DNA of 64,000 bases. Source: Zygnema cylindricum (Eukaryota; Streptophyta; Zygnematophyceae; Zygnematales; Zygnemataceae). Each line of letters starts with the position of its first letter. The stretch's first letter is position 1. Positions 36,401 to 47,765 of the stretch are shown here, piece by piece. The position numbers and the translations under genes were made by a program. Under the pieces are notes generated by a model that saw nothing but the letters and a program-made list of their open reading frames with translations, was not told the DNA's origin and made no database searches. The DNA lies in contig JBBHKE010001577.1 in assembly GCA_037447655.1 (NCBI GenBank), forward strand, positions 297,545 through 361,544, read 5' to 3'.

Positions 36401-38151
36401 CATCTGCTGTTAATCCAGCAGAAATATTTTTTTCGTAAATCCCAGACCTCCTCACTGACTGCTCAATAACAGGATTCACAGAGAAAGTCCCAGAATTAAC
36501 TTCTTGAATTGTGGCTTCATCAACATCACAGAATGTACAACTTGCTGCTGGTTTGTCATTTTTCCTGTTCACAAATATCTTCTGTCGTACTCCAGCACCT
36601 TGTTGACCTTCAGAATCCACATGATCGGCATGTAATGTTGTTTCTTTCCTGGCAAAGAAACATACGGTCATCACAAAAATACTCAGTTTCCAGCACTGTT
36701 GACTCTGTTGAGAACAATAGCCTCACGTTTGAGGACATTTAGTCCCAAACTGTTTGAAACCCTCATGCAGAAATGTAATGGAGAGTCCAAAGAAAGGGAG
36801 CAAAAAAAGGAGAGTAAATAAAAGCATAAGTCCTTCCAACAAGGCCACTTCTAAAAAAACACGCACAGGACAAATGATAACTATGCAGTTCAAGGAGGGA
36901 AGGAATAAAAAGACACTTATCCACTTCAATCATGTTTATTTGTGAACACTACGATGACCAATACTTGACACCGCACAATTTAAGATTTGCAAATTACCAA
37001 GCAATACAGCAAGCAGAAAAGTCAATACTCTGGCAGGCTTTGCAATCAACCAACCTTGAGAAGCCCAAAACAACACAAACGACATAAAAGCCCAAACACT
37101 TTCACGTGTAAAAAAAAAAGTACCTTCGAGATACAGTGAATAGCTGGCTGGAGTGCTGCTTTTCACACATTTGGAATCTGGTAACAGGGACCTTACTTTG
37201 GTTGTCTTTCTCACTCAAATTGCCTTCTGATGCCAAAACTGAAGCAAATTCCTTCAACACATCCATGGCTGCCTGAGTTTCCGACCTGGAAGGGGGCTTC
37301 CAATCAAAAGACTTCCATGTGGATTCCAGTTGGTGGTAAAGTGCATTCGTTTCACTATCACAAGAACGCGTCCCAAGAGGCACTTTATTGAGAACATAAG
37401 CACACGAAAGAACAACTCTCGACATAAAATACGAAGCCGGCTTTGAAAAAAGTGGTTGCGATCCTTCAGTTTGGCCACTACACCTAATATCTTCGCCATT
37501 TTGTTCTTTTCTTTCTATTTGCACTATAGACTCTGTCAAACTTCCATCTTCTTCCACATATTCTTCTTGACTTTCATGTTCCTCAGCCTGTACTACGTCG
37601 TCAGATGGGCTCTGACCTGGTCTATCATCTCTGAGGATAGCCTGCTTCAACTTTATTTGCTTCTCCAATTCCTTCATCTTTTGCTCCAAGTCTTTACAGC
37701 TTCTTGTCAGTGACTCTTTATGAGTCTCAAGATCCTTCTCCATTGCAACTTCATCGCTGTTTTCCTTTTTTTCCTGAAAAGTTTTTACAAAACTTCTCGA
37801 TAAGAAACTTCCAAAGTCTAAATCTAGTGACCTGCGAATCTCTTCTGTAGTCCTCCTCCCCGAAACCTCTGTTTTTCCTTTCTCCGTCCTTTTTCTTACA
37901 GTTTTTTTTTTATATTGACCACTGAGAGAGAGGTCGAGGTTCAAAGGACTAGGTTCCTCTGAACAAGTTACCGAAGGCTTGTGATGCAAAACCTCAACAC
38001 TATCAGTTGGTAAAAACACGGCTTCTGCCATTGAAAGTGAGCAAAATCTTTGATGTCCGGAGAGGTTCCGAGCAGGTAAATATGAATCCTCAAGTCCTTC
38101 AATATCTACTTCTACATCCTCATCATTTGACGCGTTACCGTGAAAATCCAT
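33415..38151 (-). CDS. Large charged protein of unknown function
   Basis: Three exons on minus: 38151-37124, 36648-35206 and 34999-33415, phase-consistent, about 1351 aa. I do not recognise the family. The N-terminus is acidic (SNDEDVEVDIEGLEDSYLP). A coiled-coil-like stretch rich in Lys/Glu follows (KDLEQKMKELEKQIKLKQ, about residue 160). A second acidic patch in exon 2 reads GEEEEDYLELGDDDSIEMGD, and most of the rest is polar and probably disordered. The last ~150 aa look folded: MVSTVIICAID, WSELDSKLRDALKDML, KKWALGPAPPRIPRWLQEKL, ending in an RS-like tail (RERSRSLSP). This suggests a nuclear scaffold or RNA-related protein, by inference only. An alternative ATG at 38181 would add ten residues. 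No stops or frameshifts were seen. Confidence 0.75.
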
Positions 38152-39844
38152 GGTTCCACACTTACCTTCAGAGGAGCGCACTGATTCAGAGCTTTAATTT
38201 TCTAAACAAACAATATAACAGAAAAAATAATTTTACCTTTCACCTTTCCGCGGAGTTCAAAATAAATAAAAAAGAGAAAAACGCTGTCACTTTCTAGGAG
38301 CAAAATTCAAGGCAGTAGTCAATAAACGATGGCAAAAAACCCAAGGTCAAAGTGAAAGCTTCAGCGCAACCTCCACGCTTCGAAGAGAAATAACCTAGAT
38401 TTTGCTAAGAGCCAGTAAACCTTCGGAAACAGCGGAAACAGCGGAGACAACGGAAACAAGAGCATTATCAGAGAGAGAACATTATATTTGCCAGACTCGC
38501 GATAGACCAACAATCAGGATACACCGAAGAAGAAAGAAGAGCCAAATGTTAATGTGAATTGTCACATATAGAAAAGTAGAAAACATATGCCGTACGGAAA
38601 AACTGGAATGTTTCGGCATCCATCGGTCACATTGAAGACGTCGCCAACACTCACATGACATGCATGGTTTGGATCCGAAAAGGCGAAAAGTCGAAAACTC
38701 AAAGCTGGAGAAGTCGGCATGTCACCTGTTCGTTTCACATCACATGCGGAGATGGTCATACCCGCATAGCAGTCCCGCTTTGTGTTGCAATAAATAGTTT
38801 ACCGCGTTCTCCTGAGTTAAGTTCCAGTTTGGGTTAATCGTGGACTAGATCCTGAGGCTTTAGTGTTGAATCTGCCGGTTTTCAGGATTATATTTCTATA
38901 TATTCGTGAAGTTCTGTTCAGGACTGTGGGCGGTGCCGCATTTGGCGTTGCGGCGTGTTGGTCGGTGCATTCAAATTAAGAGTCGGTGAATCTTCGTTCA
39001 AACAAAATTTTGAGAGAATCAACACTAAAGGTAAATATATCGTGTTGATAGATAATTAATTTAATATATTATAAGGGTAACCTTCCATCACGCGAAAAGT
39101 GGGGTTATTTATTTGAGAAAGTACCTTTCCGTACTAAGCCGTACTGTTTATATATATATATATATACAAAAGATGTTTACCATAAATTCGTTAAGATTCT
39201 CCAAACTTTTTGGCGAAAACTTCCACCATCCGATTTTGAAATTTCAACACAAACGCCCCTTCTATCCAGTACCTGGCGAGTCTCCTCCGACCGTCCTCAA
39301 GAGGACACTTTGCGCTTACTGGATGCGTGTATTGGTCCACTTGTAGAAGTCAGAGTCAATCCACGACGGACGTGAAGCTATAAACTTACATGTGGCTAAT
39401 GGCGTCGACAACAAAATCTTGGTTGTAAGACACCTTGTCACGCCTCCGCTGGTACATCGATAACACATGAAGTTACAAATGGTACATTCATGGACATTTG
39501 TATGAATTTTCATTTTGCAACGGGTTTCATGACCGTGGCTACAACGACAAATACAAGGATATACAGATTGTACATTAGCGTGACGCTACTAGATATTTTA
39601 ATATGCGTCCACCCGTACAGATACGCAGTTGAGATTTTGTAATTTTCAAATCTTTCATTAATCCCAGGCGGCTCAACAGGATACTACGTGGTACCGATTG
39701 CAATCTAACACGTAAGCAATTTTCGCTTCACTGGCACGACCTGGTGGAAAGGTGTTACAAATATTACTGCTAGTAAACATGATCGTACGATTACTGGGAA
39801 CGCTTGATGGAAGGTTACCCTAACTAGGTATACTAATACAATTT
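38152..39844. other. Intergenic; promoter side of the minus-strand gene at 38151
   Basis: 38421-38458 has a short CGGAAACAG-type repeat and 39146-39168 a TATA microsatellite. No gene supported. Confidence 0.35.
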
Positions 39845-40545
39845 GGTAAGGTTCCACTAGGGAAAAATGTCGTTGTTTACTGAAAGACGTACAGTTTCGT
39901 ATAGTATCGTACAAAAATAAAATGTCAAAAATTAAGCCTACTAAATGAGCGATTTGATTCTCCACGTTTATGGGGTAAATGCGGACTGTCGGATGCATAA
40001 TCGGATACGCCATCGTCTGACACTTTTAGTTCGCAACAAGTGACCCGGAGTAGGTCAATTTTTAGCGCCTGAACGAATAGCATCGTGCCTCGTGGAAAAA
40101 GTGTACAAATATCCACGACGACCGCGCGACCAAGTAGGTACACGTCGCGTATGACATGTGCCTTCCGCCAGCGAGGATGCGAGGCCACTGAAAGCCACAA
40201 GAAAATCTTTGACGGGGGATATTGTTTCACGCTTCTGTTGCCATCCACTAACCATTCAAACATTTTCGTACGCTTTTACAAATCCTAAGTTTCATCCACC
40301 CGTACAAATTTTATTCAATACGTCGTACGAGTCACTTTTTACCTTCGTTGGTACAAATATGTGGTCACAATTTGCTGTCGAAGATTCTCTGAAGATTCAC
40401 AGAATCGTATCCATCTATAACATGGACGAATCAAAGTGTGCCACGCATATAAAAAGTCGGTTACTGACCCGACACAATGGAACGTTAGCTTCAGTAAACG
40501 AATTTTTGACGTTTACTAAGACCGCCTAATGGAACAACGCTCTAA
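39845..40545. mobile_element. PIF/Harbinger-like non-autonomous element (diverged)
   Basis: The left end GGTTCCACTAGGG and the right end (complement of GAGCGTTGTTCCATTAGG) share a GTTCCAYTAGG terminus. Both flanks read TAA, and the right TAA is shared with the next element. Its right part (GACCCGACACAATGGAACG) is the inverted equivalent of the left part of the element at 47766. The ends differ in length, so the boundary is approximate. Confidence 0.5.
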
Positions 40546-41209
40546 GGGTATGGTTACATCAGTAGGTCTGTGTAATAGTACGGGCAACAAAATGTATGTA
40601 TTACAAAGGCCTTAGTTACACCGTGTAGCGTTTGTAAATAAGTTTTTACATACATGTTCTCATTTGAGTGGTTCCACGTAAGTTGACGATCAAATATCTT
40701 AAATCGTCAAAGATTTGGAAACCGACCATTTTGGTATGGAAATTCGTACTTGCGTATTATGTACGTGTACTTCGCAGGTGTACCGTGTCAATGTACCTCA
40801 ACGACCACCTCCATTTTGCTGATTTTTAAAAAAATGTATTTCTTTTCGGTAAAGATTTTACGGTCACCTTGTCCGAAGTCACGTGACTTTAAGGACGTGT
40901 GAAAAAAATCATTTTTCATCGATGCACGTGTCTTTCGTTGAGGTGTAACGAAATTAGTGGTTCTGTATTGGTGAACCCACCTCCGCGAGGTGGGTTGACG
41001 AATACAGAGGTGGATGGAGCGATTGCTTCGCAAATGAAGACCAAAATGTAAATCAGACGGTCGATGTCTTCTCCCGGATACTTCGAGAATCGTAATCTTA
41101 TTTCAGTAATGTTGTTTTCAAGAAACTCACGAAGATATAGTATGGCATGGTACGGGCAAGTACAACATTATGTATTAAACCTCACTTTTCGTGTGATGTA
41201 ACCATACCC
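40546..41209. mobile_element. PIF/Harbinger-like MITE, GGGTATGG family
   Basis: A 664-bp element with perfect 16-bp terminal inverted repeats GGGTATGGTTACATCA and a TAA on both sides, the 3-bp duplication typical of PIF/Harbinger. Subterminal sequence includes GTACGGGCAA and its counterpart TACGGGCAAGT. It contains a palindrome with ACCTCCGCGAGGT at its centre (40974-40996), nested in a wider stem (TCTGTATT...AATACAGA). No transposase was seen. Confidence 0.8.
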
Positions 41210-43184
41210 TAACTTATTTTTAGCTACGTGCCTCAAATCTTTCCACTTAACTAAATGTTGTTAAAGGTTTATTTCAAATTTCGGGTCAAACAAACATACA
41301 CCCTTATTTAAATAGATTTCTCAATTTGATTATAACCTTACAATTTTAGCAATCGATTTGGTTTGGTGGTATTCACGGGTTTTTTCTGTCATTTTCCTTT
41401 AAACTTGTTGTCATAATGCTAAAAGTTGCAGCTGTAGGAAGAATGTATAAACTAATGGTTTTTAAGTATTTTCTAGGTCTGAAAAGAAATATAGAAGCCG
41501 AGGCAGTCTATCTCTAACTTCTCTCTCCAACTCTCAAACTTGTCGCGGTCACTGAGAAATTAGAGAGGAAGCTAGAGCCATGGCTACCTAGGCTATCCTG
41601 AGGTTTACGGGAAATTTATATTAGTTCGGGTTTATTTATTTAAAAGGTATGTGCCGGCGGCAAGAATTGATACTTGTACCTACCGGCCGGCAGACAGGAA
41701 ATAACCGGTAGCCTTAGCCGTTAAGTCTAGGAGTTATGATACATAATATACAGTTTGATAGTTATTTAAATATGTATACTTACGATTATTCATTTAACTA
41801 TAATAGATTACGGGATACATAGATCCGGTAATATATAAAGTACGGATTACGGTACGGACTATAAATCAATACCGCGCATTTGTTTCGTAAATGAAACAAA
41901 TACCGCACATGTATTTATTACGGCTACGATTAAATTAGATTCTAAATCGGACGGCCGCAATTAGCGCCGAGATCGCGGAGGAAGTTTTCGGCGGTTTGTG
42001 GCCATCGCCACATCGGATGACGCGTGGCAAAATTTCGTTGGATCGTGAAATCCCCGGAGATTATGGCATCGAATCCGGATATGACATGTGTCGATATTTT
42101 GGCCTTGTCGTACAATGTCCGTACCTAAAGTACACCGACAGCTGTACTTTTGCGTACGGAACTCAATTCTGATTGGTTCCGTACATCAGTAGATAGAGTC
42201 TGTGAGAGAGATAGGACTTAGAAAAATTAGGAGATATGACCCTCTCTCCCAGAGAGCTTCTGTACAAAAGATCAACTTTGACCCTCCATAACTTACTGCT
42301 CAGGGGAGCAAATTCATAGATTCTTTTTGCTATCGACTCAGGGGAGTCTTGTCTTCACAAGGGTGAAGGTGGTCAGAGTTTTTGTCTGCCAGGGTGGCAG
42401 TTATTTTTGCTTAAACACAAAGGGGTCAGGATTATCCTAGAGGCTTCTTGGAAGCTGTCCACTCTGAGGACTTATGGAGGTCTCAGAGTTTCAAAGAAAT
42501 AGCAAAATTGTATAGTACAATTTGTGTCATTATCGAACTAGGTATGTATGAAAAGTTGTCGTTTTGTGTTTTACGACCCACTGTCACGTCATCTTCAAAC
42601 TTACCTTAAAACACATCGACGATGTGTTTTACATGAAGTAAAACCGCTTTGACAAATAGGAAAACATAATCACACGTTTATTTTTTTCTCCGAAGTGTTT
42701 GACGATGAAAAAAAATTACAGGGTTGTTATTTTTTGCTCGCTTGCATCTTGTACGTTTTTTTTTAACATGGTTTTGGAGGTTGCAATGTCATTTCACGAA
42801 GAGGTGAAAAATTCGTTAAAGCGCCACTGCAACTCGCGCCTCTCTCACCTTGCTCACCCTGTCTCTCTTTCACTCCCAACGCTACTTCGCAGCACCAATA
42901 GAGGAAGGCACAAGATGAGGACGCCCGCACGTGCGGGAACCAAGTCAAGTTGGAAAAAATACAACAAACGAGCGAAAAACAAAGTTTGTAGGGGCCTGGA
43001 AAATTAGATTTTTCATTCGTGGCGGTCGGACAAAAGGGGTCTACGCAAATGCATGTTGTGCAACCATGGCCCCAAGGGTGTACGTCTACGATGTAACGCA
43101 AAGATATGTGGCACGCCAAATCGTTTTGAATTATTTCGCGTGACGTCGTTATGACAAAAGAGTATGATTTTCCATTTTGTGACG
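41210..43184. other. Intergenic, decayed repeats, no gene seen
   Basis: 41640-41900 is rich in CCGG and TACGG words. 42608-42630 holds a near-perfect palindrome (AAAACACATCG on either side of one A). Open frames at 42.7-43.2 kb have no splice or domain support. Nothing else can be named. Confidence 0.35.
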
Positions 43185-43274
43185 TTAGGATTTGCTTTAT
43201 CCCCATGACGTTTACTATACTTAGGTTTTTTAGTAATTGTTTAAGATGAGTTCCTTCATAGTTATGGTGGGTAT

Positions 43275-43790
43275 TGTTAGGATTTGGTAGTGAGAACTCC
43301 TTTAGCGACGAGTCATTTTTGTAGCTAAAGCAGCGACGACCAATGACGAAGTAGTTTCGTCGCCGGATAATTGAAGTGACGTATAAATTAAATGTTCGTT
43401 TCTTTTCACGTATGTTTGAATAATACTATAGAAGTGACGTGGAAATTGCTTGGTAGTTTCGATTCACATAAGTTCAAGTGGTACCGTGTGATTCAAGTTG
43501 GTTAGCGGTTGACTTTTCTAGTCGTACAGTGTTGTTCAAGTCGGTTCAACTTGTCGGTCGTTCATTTCACCACGTTGACTCTTACGCGTTTCTAGTTGTG
43601 TACCTATATATATTGGTTGAGACTTCGTGGTAGTATTATATTTTTGGAGGCGTAGCTTATTAAATAGGCGTAAAAAGGTGAGAAGTAAAAGAAAGAAAGA
43701 AAAGGAGTTGTATTTGCATTGTGCTTAATATAGTGAATGCTTTTGGAGGAACACCATTGTTGTGTGTATAGTTTATTTGTTTTGTAATCT
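43275..43790 (+). repeat. Left LTR of a copia element
   Basis: Starts TGTTAGGATTTGGTAGTG, preceded by GGTAT. It is very similar to the right LTR at 44535-45097 but lacks one internal 30-odd-bp repeat unit. It ends at TTGTAATCT, several bases short of the right LTR terminus, where it joins reverse-transcriptase sequence directly. The last LTR bases and primer-binding site were lost in the internal deletion. Confidence 0.85.
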
Positions 43791-44534
43791 GATCCTTGTG
43801 ATAAGCTTTCTAATTTTGTTAAAAGTCTCGAGATTGATGTTCCGTATAGAGAGGCGGTCGGAAGCTTGATGTATTCGAGTGTTGGAACAAGGCCAAACAT
43901 TAGTGCCGCAGTGAGTGTAGTTAGTCGGTATTGTAGTAATCTGAATAATGTACATTTGGAGGCAGTGAAAATATTTTTTTCGATATTTGGCTGGGACCCT
44001 TAGTCTTGGAATTGTTTATAGAAAAAATGAGAGCTTCAACTGTTATGGCTATTGCGATGCCGACTATGGAGGGGACCACGATACATGAAGCTCTACGTCA
44101 TGATATGTGTTTTTACTTGCAGGAGGAGCCATCTCGTAGAATTCTCGTTTGCAACCTACTGTGGCACTTTCATCTACGGAGGCAGAGTATATGGCCGCAT
44201 GTCATGCTGCGAAGAATGCTGTGTGGATTAAAGAATTTCTATCGGAGGTTGGAGTTGAAAAAGAATGCATGCAAATATTAAGTGATAACATGTCTTTCAT
44301 TGCACTTAGTAAAAATTCTATTTTACATAAGCGCACTAAACACATTAAAATTCAGTGGCATTTTGTTCGAGATTTGGTTTCGGAAAAATAAGTTGAATTT
44401 ACGTTTATACCCACAGAGGAACAAGCTATTGATATGTCAACCAAAGCAACATTAAAAGAAGTTTATGAGATGGGAAAGAAATTAGTCGGCATGGAGTAAG
44501 AGGGGGCTTTTGAGTATTTCAGTAAGAGGGGGAA
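43791..44534 (+). pseudogene. Ty1/copia pol remnant (end of RT plus RNase H)
   Basis: Begins inside the reverse transcriptase with DKLSNFVKSLEIDVPYREA and GSLMYSSVGTRPNISAAV, then, after a frame break, the RNase H end: PTVALSSTEAEYMAACHAA, AVWIKEF and HKRTKHIKIQWHFVRD. These are the conserved copia signatures. A polypurine tract AGAGGGGGAA sits directly before the right LTR. Gag, protease, integrase and most of RT are missing, so the element is an internally deleted copy. Confidence 0.9.
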
Positions 44535-45097
44535 TGTTAGGATTTGGTACTGAGAACTCTTTTAGCGACGAGTCATTTTTGTAGCTAAAGCAGCGACGAC
44601 TAGTGACGAAGTAGTTTCGTCGCTGGATATTTGAAGTGCCAGCGACGAAGTAGTTTCATCGCTGGATAATTGAAGTGACGTATAAATTAAATGTTCGTTT
44701 CGTTTCACGTATGCTTGAATAGTACTATAGAAGTGACGTGGAAATTGCTTGGTAGTTTCGATTCACATAAGTTCAAGTGGTACCGTGTGATTCAAGTTGG
44801 TTCGCGGTTGACTTTTCTAGTCGTACCGTGTTGTTCAAGTCGGTTCAACTTGTCGGTCGTTCATTTCACCACGTTGACTCTTACGCGTTTCTAGTGGTGT
44901 ACCTCTATATATATTGGTTGAGACGTTGTGGTAGTATTATATTTTTGGAGGCGTAGCTTATTAAGGAGGCGTAGAAAGGTCATAAGTAAAAGAAAGAAAG
45001 AAAAGGAGTTGTATTTGCATTGTGATTAATATAGTGAATGCTTTTTGAGGAACACCATTGTAGTGTGTATATTTTATTTGATTTTTGTAATCTTTCA
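44535..45097 (+). repeat. Right LTR of the copia element
   Basis: A 563-bp LTR from TGTTAGGATTTGG to CTTTCA, followed by GGTAT, the same five bases as before the left LTR. It contains a duplicated AGCGACGAAGTAGTTTC unit (about 44600-44680) absent from the left LTR. The similarity between LTRs is high, so insertion is not very old. Confidence 0.9.
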
Positions 45098-45350
45098 GGT
45101 ATTTTGTGTAATGGAGAGGCTTCGAGAGCCCTCCCGCTTTTGTCCTCACTTATTTTCATCGTTATTGTTTATTTTTGGCTTTACAACCACTTTCATTTTA
45201 GTCGTATTTTGTTATTATTTTTTTGTTTGTTGTTCCTTTCAATGTACTATGTCGACTTGTAGTTTTCGTTTGGTCGAATTTGGTTATTGTTTTTGTGCTT
45301 GTTGTTACTTTCAATGTATTTTATAGTCTTGTTGTAACAGTAATAGTGGA

Positions 45351-46840
45351 TCTAACTTGTTCGTAAATGGGTATTTAAGTGTTACGAATATAGAGTTTTG
45401 AATTTGACAGACGTCCGCAAAAGAATCGCAGGATTTGGGGTTGTATTTTAAAAGATTTAGTGATTGGTGTATTTAAGCGACAGCGCGAGGTCAAAATAAC
45501 GAACGGGTGTTCATTGTTACGAGTTAAGGGTCAAACTAGCTGCGAAATTTGAGACGTACGTTTATAAAGTACATCGTCAATCGGTATTAGAGTATATAAC
45601 GCCAATTCGGTGCCCTTTAAAAAAAAACCCGAAATACAATCCATAATTTTATTTTTTCCATTATTTTAATTAGGGTTTTTTTTCAATTAGCGTTAATAAT
45701 GGAAGTAAACTGTGATGAAAATAGTGTGGCGTACGGACAGGACATTTCCGTACAAAATGGTAATTTTTGAACTACAAAGGCATAAAAATACACTTAACAT
45801 TATTGCGCACACATGTGAATGTGCACTGGAAGAAAGAGATACAAACTCGTCGACAAAATCCACGTTCTCATATGTTCGTCCGTCGACCGTGTGAACAGCG
45901 CGACGGCGTACGAATTGTCAGATTTGTACGAATACACATATTACCGTAGACATTGCAAGGGCGGGTATTTATTATCCAGGACAACCCAAATTACAGTTAG
46001 GGATTAATTAGAATACATATATTTAAAAAAATAATCCCCGATTAGTGTTAATAACAATAATTTTTCGTTTTACGCTATTTATTATTTTACTCTAATAGCG
46101 ATTGACGTTGTACCAGACGAAATCAATATTTCGTTAGGTACGCACGATGGTTAGTTTCGTACAATTTTTAGTAAGAAACGTCACTTTCCCTTCATGGAAT
46201 TTCGTAGGAATTTTCGCGTGCGAAATTTGCGACGCACGTTCGTGCGAAGTCGCGTTTCGTTTGGCGCGCACTTTTGCACGTAAAATTTGCGTAGTGAAAC
46301 GTAGCGTTTGATTGGTTAGATAAGCTACGCAGTTAGTAAGCGATTTCGTACGTTTTTATACTAGTCAGTCTGAGTCTTTGCTGATCAATGATTGGCCCAG
46401 GTAAAACTTGTTCAACAAAGCGTTGACTCTGGCCTGGCGAGTTCATGGCGATGATGGATAAATAGTGAAGTCTAAGAGGAGAGTAAACATATTTTCGTTT
46501 GGAAAAATTTGTGGAAATTCTGATTGATCTTGGTCCGGAGCGATCAAAACCAAATCGGAGCAATGGCATTTTTGCACTGAAATATCTTACAAACTAAGTA
46601 GTGTTTTAGTAGTTAAGAGATAGAATATTTAAGAGTGGAGAGTAGTGGAAAATACTTTAAAAGAAGGGTCGAGCCACGAGGGCAAGAGACCAAACTAATG
46701 TTATGTGGACAGAAGCTTCTTCTAATTTAAAGTTTATCCTTATGTGAGTGATGTCCAATGTGAATGTATATTTTCTAATGCATGGAATGTGTGATTGAAA
46801 TTGGTTGTAGTAATGGGATTTTATGAGAGGTAGGAGATCG
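45351..46840. other. Intergenic, CpG- and GTAC-rich decayed DNA
   Basis: No gene supported. Words such as TTTCGTACG, GCGAAATTTGCG and GATTAGTGTTAATAAC suggest old DNA-transposon pieces, but I find no paired termini. Confidence 0.3.
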
Positions 46841-47640
46841 TGTTACACTTTCCCATCTTTCAATGTTAGTTATTTTCACCGTGTTTTTCATTTTTATTCG
46901 CTTACACCTTGTTTCTATTTCTCAATGTAGTTTCGACCATTTGTTTATTCTCCCCGGTACTCATATGGTTTTCCAACGTGCTTTCCCAATAAAGTTGTAG
47001 TGACCCTCATATGAACGATGGTTATCGCTCCGCTAGTTCGCCATCGAGCTTTTTCAATAAAGTCGCAATGAACCTCATACGAAGGATGATTATCGCCCCG
47101 TTGGTCAAAGGTTGCAAAAGTCACAAATTTAGATACCCCAAACCGACATTTTATTTTGTTTTCAAAATACGAACACCTGATACTCGACCGGGTTATGTCA
47201 CCCTCCTAAATTGTTGCCCGTTACCAGATACGCGTTTACGAAAATAAAAGTTAACCGAAACTCGATTTTTAGCGTTAACCCGTACCCGAATAAGTACAAT
47301 GTTTTTGGTACATCTCCCATATACCTTCCACGATACCAAGAGTACAAAGTACAATAATGTTGGATTATATCGACAGTACAAAACCTTCATTTTTTTTCAT
47401 TTGTTTGCTTACCCGACCGTACCCGTTTTTTTTTTTGTGAATCACCCGCCCGAATCCGGCTGGCCACCAAAATTTGGCACCCGAATCCGTTCCGGATCCG
47501 ACGCAGGTGGTCGGGTACGGATTCGGGTACCCGATTGCGACCTCTGCCGCTGGTTTGCCATCATGCTTTCTCAATATGGTCGTTCCAACTCTAATACGAA
47601 TGATAAAATGATTGATATCGCCCCCGTAAAATCAAACGTT
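46841..47640 (+). mobile_element. LINE-like 3' end (copy E) with three tandem terminal units, split by a hAT-like element
   Basis: A unit of about 68 bp occurs three times: from 46967 (GTTTTCCAACGTGCTTTCCC), from 47036 (GTTCGCCATCGAGCTTTTTC), and, after the hAT-like insertion, from about 47555 (TTTGCCATCATGCTTTCTCA). The start of each unit resembles the 3' terminus of copies A, B and C (TTTACCATCNTGCTTTCTTA in copy B). So the LINE-like 3' end is tandemly repeated here. Confidence 0.6.
47106..47546 (+). mobile_element. hAT-like non-autonomous element
   Basis: Left end CAAAGGTTGCAAAAGTC; right end complement of CAGAGGTCGCAATCGGG. The flanking 8-mers are CCGTTGGT (left) and CCGCTGGT (right), a target duplication of hAT length with one mismatch. 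The interior has GGGTACGG/CCCGAATCC repeats near the right end. The copy at 1040-1264 shares about 200 bp. No transposase. Confidence 0.75.
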
Positions 47641-47765
47641 AACACTGTTGTATTGGTGATCCACGCCTCCACGGTAAACTGTTCTGTCATAAAACTGCAT
47701 GTCACCCTGGAATGCTGTACCGTTGAAACTGGAAAATTCGAAAGGTAGGCCATAAACAGATATTA

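Larger units (their letters stand above)
43185..45350 (+). mobile_element. LINE-like copy D, split by a copia element
   Basis: 43185-43274 corresponds to the FIPMAVEIFGCLGV...DEFL part of the LINE-like ORF in degenerate form (TTTATCCCCATGACG ... GATGAGTTCCTTC). The sequence resumes at 45098 with GAGGCTTCGAGAGCCCTCCC and TTTTCATCGTTATTG, matching copy C after its DEFL equivalent. The copia insertion with its GGTAT duplication separates the halves. Strongly decayed. Confidence 0.6.

Noticed and set aside
42699-43206. Open frames of 100-147 codons on both strands
   Set aside because: Overlapping on opposite strands in decayed repeat DNA with no homology I recognise.
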